Origin: an uncultured Pseudomonadota bacterium
GTDB lineage: Bacteria; Myxococcota_A; UBA796; GCA-2862545
Assembly (NCBI GenBank): GCA_913061235.1
Contig: CAJXTB010000003.1
Coordinates: 310,001-374,000, forward strand
DNA length: 64,000 nucleotides
Direction: 5' to 3'
The notes under the pieces were generated by a model that searched no databases, had not been told where the DNA came from, and saw only the letters and a program-made list of their open reading frames with translations. This document shows, in pieces, positions 61,001 through 64,000 of this stretch (position 1 is the stretch's first letter; each line of letters begins with the position of its first letter). The position numbers and the translations under genes are program-made.

Positions 61001-61309
61001 AAAGGACTCAACGCTCCAGTCGCAGCTACCCGTCACAGAGTCAGCCACCGCCTCCATGGGAACGCCACCTTCGTTCCAGCGCACGACAATGCGGTTGGAC
61101 CCAGACCCGCCATACGAGATGTCCTGGTCGGGTGTGGGAGGATCCTGCGGGTATTCCGGAGACAGGACCACTCCTGCCCCGGCATCCGGATCATTCCAGA
61201 CTCCGCAGTCATTGAAGTAGATGGTCCCACGATTGCTGAAGCTCGTAGGTGGTCCTGCGACCGCCATTGATGGCAGCAGCGCTAATAAAAGCACGGTCCG
61301 CGATGTCAT
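58040..61309 (-). CDS. Giant MopE-like Cys/Asp-rich repeat protein with MYXO-CTERM-like tail
   Basis: 1,089 residues; start at the ATG at 61309 behind GGGGGA, giving a signal peptide MTSRTVLLLALLPSMAVAG. Residues about 20-320 are a globular N-domain with several Cys. About 12 repeats of 50-60 residues follow, each DCDDTN, then INPDAAEIAGNSVDEDCD, and then FVDADGDDYG: Asp-rich Ca-binding-like loops with paired Cys. The acidic stretch DTDADTDADTDADSEDDG precedes GGCGCDSGGQNAGW, a hydrophobic helix (LVLGLLPLAL) and RRRRR, the order seen in the MYXO-CTERM sorting signal. Its stop abuts the UvrA stop, so the two genes converge with no gap. Presumably surface-anchored, metal-binding and disulphide-rich. 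Confidence 0.92.
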   Translation of the reverse strand: MTSRTVLLLALLPSMAVAGPPTSFSNRGTIYFNDCGVWNDPDAGAGVVLSPEYPQDPPTPDQDISYGGSGSNRIVVRWNEGGVPMEAVADSVTGSCDWSVESFTSGAFRGSNSGLVMRKGETAARGIDGSQLWYLRSYGIGFEFENVGDTPISDLRVFHASDPEIDEALTGDENTVNDVYDSNDWGFPNWAIAMGEASNITMGYYACEEGDSVGFLAPGEDPEALLLDPDGASGDLELVWRSAPISIGPGASGLVSMSVLAGAGLNNRRDWGAISWSGTTLADHYAIFRGPGAGCRVVDRDDDGFMSRLLGGLDCDDEDAAITSSQLYWRDSDGDGYGNPSTAFTSCSVPSGSVPAGGTPDCDDSSASNSPEAVEACDGVDNDCDDDVDEDLPLNTFYADTDGDGFGDPAVPDETCADSLEGHVDDSSDCDDTNADINPDASEIAGNTVDEDCDASWDCWTDVDGDNYGISVVVTSPNGSCLDDGEATNTDDCNDGDASINPDVIEIAGNTVDEDCDDSWDCYTDSDGDNFGTSVIRPSANDSCGDSLEAPNDLDCDDTNPAINPDAAELAGNSVDENCDASWDCYVDADGDDYGTTDTVASDDGVCTDDGESTSALDCDDTNPAISPDAAEIAGNSVDEDCDDSWDCFVDADADDFGVSDTVASLNNSCSDDGESPNELDCDDTNDNINPDAAELAGNSVDENCDASWDCFVDTDGDDYGTTATVASDDDVCTDDGESTNALDCDDDSVAINPDASEIAGNSVDENCDASWDCFVDADGDDYGVSDTLPSSNNSCSDDGESPNELDCDDTNASINPDGMDTVGIPVDADCDGSITCFADADGDGFGDIAQIEISLTGDSCDTETTSSVAGDCNDADDTVYPGAVEVPGNDVDEDCNGEWECFADDDGDGFAADDGAVVASDDADCEDPGETATQGDCDDTDDSISPDGTDVVGSGIDADCDGLISCFVDLDGDGFGDPDAAPILTDAGACEETDGASSDGTDCDDSNADINPAADEIEDNAVDEDCDGVIALSDEPDTDADTDADTDADSEDDGIVQGGCGCDSGGQNAGWLVLGLLPLALRRRRRTA
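58220..60390 (-). repeat. About 12 in-frame repeats of roughly 150-190 nt in the MopE-like gene
   Basis: Units repeat the DCDD-to-DGD cassette. The middle six are the most alike, with alternating types (one carries TTDTVASDDGVCTDDGEST, the other VSDTVASLNNSCSDDGESP), suggesting amplification of a two-unit block. Confidence 0.85.
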
Positions 61310-61420
61310 ACTGTCCCCCGTTTCCGCTTCCACTCGCACGAGTGGAACCAATACATACACGGGCACAGAAGCAGGCGGCTACAACATCTCTCTCACAACC
61401 AATCGCTTGATCGGGCAACC

Positions 61421-61933
61421 CTAGAGGGTTCTCTCGGTTGGAATCACATCTTCGAGCGTTGCTGTGTCTGGTGGAACATCATCGACGCCCACAGCGGGTC
61501 GCGGCAGAGCCAAGCCACGCACCAAGAGCTCTTCAAGGCCCTGGTCGAACAGCGGCAGACGGTCTTCTCGCCCTGCCATGCTCGCTACCCACACCCAGCG
61601 GTTGTTGAGCTCAGGTTCCCGGTACAGACGATGTTCTTGAGCATCTGAACCACCAAAACGGACTTCGACGCGGTCCCCTTCACCCTTCGGCACAAAGTGA
61701 ACGAACCGGTCTAGGTAGCGAATGGTGAGCCCATCGTCGTGGGACTTCGCTTGCACTTGGAGGTGACCGACAGCTTCCGCGAACGCGCCGAGATTGTCCA
61801 TTAGCTGAGCCCGCGCGCCCTGCGCCTCTAGCAGCCGCTTGGCCCGCGCCTCCTCTTCTTTCTTACGTTGCTCTTCCAGTCGATTCATCATGCGATTGAA
61901 TCGAGAAGCCAATGCTTGTCCAGGCCGCGACAT
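61421..61933 (-). CDS. Small coiled-coil protein of unknown function
   Basis: 170 residues from the ATG at 61933, with GGAGGG 5 nt upstream. Residues about 10-50 are a charged helix (SRFNRMMNRLEEQRKKEEEA), followed by a mixed alpha/beta domain with IRYLDRFVHFVPKGEGDRVE and RWVWVASMAGREDRLPLFDQ. The C-terminal end is Pro-rich (PRPAVGVDDVPPDTATLE). No signal peptide, so probably cytoplasmic. No family recognised. It is divergent from the Hsp70 gene, with about 215 nt between the starts. Confidence 0.65.
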   Translation of the reverse strand: MSRPGQALASRFNRMMNRLEEQRKKEEEARAKRLLEAQGARAQLMDNLGAFAEAVGHLQVQAKSHDDGLTIRYLDRFVHFVPKGEGDRVEVRFGGSDAQEHRLYREPELNNRWVWVASMAGREDRLPLFDQGLEELLVRGLALPRPAVGVDDVPPDTATLEDVIPTERTL

Positions 61934-62147
61934 GGTTGCCCTCCATATTGGTACCAACAGGTCAGTAACCGACGGATGGACCGTCCGTGCATGACGACAG
62001 GTCAGCCCCCGGTACAGGCCAACCTAGGGCCTTCATCCGCAGCAAGCACTGTCCGGCTCGTTGACCTGTCGTACCGGCGCGTGCTATTGCCGCCACCTAG
62101 CAACGGCCGTAACGGCCCTTGCGCACTTTCGGAGCACGAGACACCGT

Positions 62148-63917
62148 ATGGGCACAGCCATCGGGATTGACCTCGGGACCACAAACTCCTGCGCGGCAAT
62201 CATCGAAAACGGGGTTCCACGCCTCATTGAATACCGCGGCGGCCAAAAGACGATTCCGTCTGTGTTCGCTATTGATAAGCACGGCAAGCGACTTGTTGGT
62301 GAAGAAGCCAAAGAGCAGGCCGTCATCAACGCCGGCTCGACCGTCCAGGCCAGCAAGCGCCTGATCGGACGAAACTTCGGTTCCAACGCCATCGAAAAGA
62401 TGAAGCAAGTCTTCACCTATGAGTTGGTCGAAGGCGAGAGCTCCGAAGTTCTCATCAAGGTCAAGGACCAAGTCTTCACGCTGGAGCAGATCAGCGCTGC
62501 CATCCTCCGTCGAATCAAAGACGCTGCCGAAGACGCCCTAGAGCGCGACATCGATCAAGCCGTCATCACGGTCCCAGCGTACTTCAACGACCGCCAGCGC
62601 CAAGCTGTTCGCTCGGCTGGAAAGCTCGCAGGCCTCAAGGTTCTGCGCGTTCTGAACGAGCCCACCGCTGCTGCCCTCGCCTACGGCCTAGGACGCACGC
62701 TCAACCAACGCGTCGCCATCTACGACCTTGGTGGCGGTACCTTCGACATCTCCATCATCGACATCAAAGACAAGATCTTTGAGGTCATCGCCACAGGTGG
62801 TGACACCTTCCTCGGCGGTGTGGACTTCGATGACCGTCTGATGCAGCACATCCTCGCCGCCTCGCTAGACGAACACGGTGTCGACCTCTCCTACGAACGT
62901 GCCGCTGTCGCCGCTATCCGCGACCACGCCGAACGCGCCAAGATCCGGCTGTCTTCCGAGTCCGAGACCCGTCTGCACATTCCAGACGTCGGCAAAGATG
63001 ACGACGGTGAGATGGTCACCATCGACATGACCATCACCCGCGACCAGCTCGAGAGCTTGACCCGCGACTTGGTCGAACGCAGCATCATTACCTGCGAGCG
63101 CATCCTCGAAGAAGCCGGCTCCACGAAGGAGCAGATCGACGAGATGCTGCTCGTTGGTGGCCAGTCCCGCATGCCACTCGTCCGCGACAAGGTCGGCGGA
63201 TTCATTGGCAAGCCCCCTTCCCAGAAGGTGCACCCGGACGAAGCCGTTGCCATTGGTGCTGCCATCATGGCGCACAGCTTGTCGTCACGAGCAGGCCCGC
63301 AAGACGTCACACTGTTGGACGTCCTGCCGATGGCCATCGGCATCAACAAGTCTGACGGCACCATGCACGTGCTGTTCGCCAAGAACCAGCCGCTTCCCGA
63401 CTACAAGACGCGCACGCTGACCACGTCGAAAGACAACCAGCGCTCCATCATGCTGAAGATCTACCAGGGCGAGTCCAAGTACGTCAAAGAGAACGAACTG
63501 CTCGGCACTTTCGTATTCTCCGGTGTGCGTCCGGCTCCCAAGGGCCAAGTCAAGGTTGAAGTCACCTTCCACATTGACTCGGAAGGCATTCTAAACCTCA
63601 CCGCGCGCGACCGGGACACCGGCCAGCTCGTTGAGTCCAGCCTGAAGCTCGGCAAAGACGAAGGTGGCGGCGCGCCGAAGAAGCTCAAGAAGAAGAAGAA
63701 GAAGAAGGAGCCTGTTGCACCGCCAACGCCGCTCACCATGCCTTCTGCCAACTTGGGCCCAAGCCTAGGCTCACCGTCTCCTGCTCCGGAGTCCACCCCG
63801 ACCCCAGCAGAGACGGCGGGTACCAGCTCACCGCCTGCCCCAATGCAGCCGGTGGCGCGCCTAGAAGAACAGGGCTTCTTCGCTCGAATCTTCAGCTGGC
63901 TGATGTTCTGGAGATAG
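62148..63917 (+). CDS. Hsp70 (DnaK-like) with an aberrant C-terminus
   Basis: 589 residues. The ATPase domain is complete: [66 protein letters not shown] and [12 protein letters not shown]. The beta-sandwich substrate domain follows, residues about 385-500 ([23 protein letters not shown]-type loops). The alpha-helical lid of normal DnaK (about 100 residues) is missing. Instead there is a poly-Lys tract ([12 protein letters not shown]), a Pro/Ser/Thr-rich linker of about 55 residues and a final amphipathic stretch, [13 protein letters not shown]. This end could bind membrane. A typical DnaK is about 640 residues. Start at 62148 chosen because upstream codons are unconserved. Confidence 0.88.
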   Translation: MGTAIGIDLGTTNSCAAIIENGVPRLIEYRGGQKTIPSVFAIDKHGKRLVGEEAKEQAVINAGSTVQASKRLIGRNFGSNAIEKMKQVFTYELVEGESSEVLIKVKDQVFTLEQISAAILRRIKDAAEDALERDIDQAVITVPAYFNDRQRQAVRSAGKLAGLKVLRVLNEPTAAALAYGLGRTLNQRVAIYDLGGGTFDISIIDIKDKIFEVIATGGDTFLGGVDFDDRLMQHILAASLDEHGVDLSYERAAVAAIRDHAERAKIRLSSESETRLHIPDVGKDDDGEMVTIDMTITRDQLESLTRDLVERSIITCERILEEAGSTKEQIDEMLLVGGQSRMPLVRDKVGGFIGKPPSQKVHPDEAVAIGAAIMAHSLSSRAGPQDVTLLDVLPMAIGINKSDGTMHVLFAKNQPLPDYKTRTLTTSKDNQRSIMLKIYQGESKYVKENELLGTFVFSGVRPAPKGQVKVEVTFHIDSEGILNLTARDRDTGQLVESSLKLGKDEGGGAPKKLKKKKKKKEPVAPPTPLTMPSANLGPSLGSPSPAPESTPTPAETAGTSSPPAPMQPVARLEEQGFFARIFSWLMFWR

Positions 63918-63922
63918 CCAAG

Positions 63923-64000
63923 ATGGCCTCACCTCTCGATAGAGTTGTCGTCATTCTGGTTCAACCGCTGTACGCCGGCAATGTCGGCGCGACGGCTCGC
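63923..64000 (+). CDS. TrmH/TrmJ-like RNA 2'-O-methyltransferase, start only
   Basis: Only the first 26 residues are in the window: MASPLDRVVVILVQPLYAGN and then VGATAR. The stretch VVVILVQPLYAGNVGATAR is the first conserved block of SpoU/TrmH and TrmJ methyltransferases (V-x-P-x3-GNxGA-x-AR). The ATG lies 5 nt after the Hsp70 stop; an AGATAG before it is a weak ribosome site. The rest lies beyond the right edge. Confidence 0.8.
   Translation, partial: MASPLDRVVVILVQPLYAGNVGATAR

Noticed and set aside
62061-62147. Upstream extension of the Hsp70 frame
   Set aside because: The 29 extra codons precede the universal GIDLGTTNS start and show no conservation pattern; ATG at 62148 is the family start.

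Overview
The window looks like chromosome from a high-GC Gram-negative bacterium of the Myxococcota / former Deltaproteobacteria. The clues are MopE-like Asp-rich Cys repeats ending in a MYXO-CTERM-like tail, many lipoproteins with Asp/Thr-rich linkers, a TamA/TamB pair, a von Willebrand A lipoprotein next to an outer-membrane barrel and a TPR protein, and dense operons joined by ATGA overlaps. I did not recognise the species. There is no phage, insertion sequence or CRISPR array.

Layout. 1-4.3 kb: a lipoprotein sulfatase cut by the left edge, a DMT-type permease, the short remnant of a thiamine-pyrophosphate enzyme gene, a 41-residue membrane peptide and a secreted protein with recently amplified 36-nt repeats. 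4.3-15.8 kb: an uninterrupted lipid-type operon. In order it encodes a CDP-alcohol phosphatidyltransferase, a CarS-like CDP-lipid synthase, a dikinase-type phosphotransferase without a pyruvate barrel, a UbiA-like prenyltransferase, a methyltransferase, a PlsC acyltransferase, a fatty acyl-AMP ligase/ACP/thioester reductase/APH-kinase megaprotein split by a -1 frameshift, and a fatty acid desaturase. I could not match this set to a pathway I know, and it is the best candidate here for an undescribed system. 15.9-17.7 kb: a second secreted repeat protein and two initiator tRNA genes, each with its own C(UUCG)G terminator. 17.7-29 kb: two minus-strand genes, then TamB, TamA/BamA and a TPM-domain protein with a Ser-rich tail.

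29.2-34.7 kb, minus strand: aroK-aroB-lipoprotein-TPR-aroQ-accB-accC, joining shikimate and fatty-acid precursor supply. 34.8-49.8 kb, plus strand: YbjN-like protein, bactofilin-like protein, VWA lipoprotein, outer-membrane barrel, TPR protein, M16 peptidase, hemW, a DnaJ, an LppC/LivK-like lipoprotein, thiL and two CNNM/CorC membrane proteins. 50-52.3 kb, minus strand: three overlapping genes for c-type haem proteins, one fused to an apparent outer-membrane barrel. 52.3-64 kb: a DTW-domain RNA-modification protein with an extra domain, a double-length UvrA-like ATPase, the giant Cys/Asp repeat protein, a small coiled-coil protein, an Hsp70 with an aberrant C-terminus and the start of a TrmH/TrmJ-like methyltransferase.

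Two expression features recur. Several starts have no Shine-Dalgarno but a -10-like hexamer 6-7 nt upstream, which suggests leaderless mRNAs. Two genes appear to use CTG starts behind good Shine-Dalgarno sites. Two convergent gene junctions hold inverted arms built from heptamer repeats. All functions are assigned by reading motifs, not by database search.
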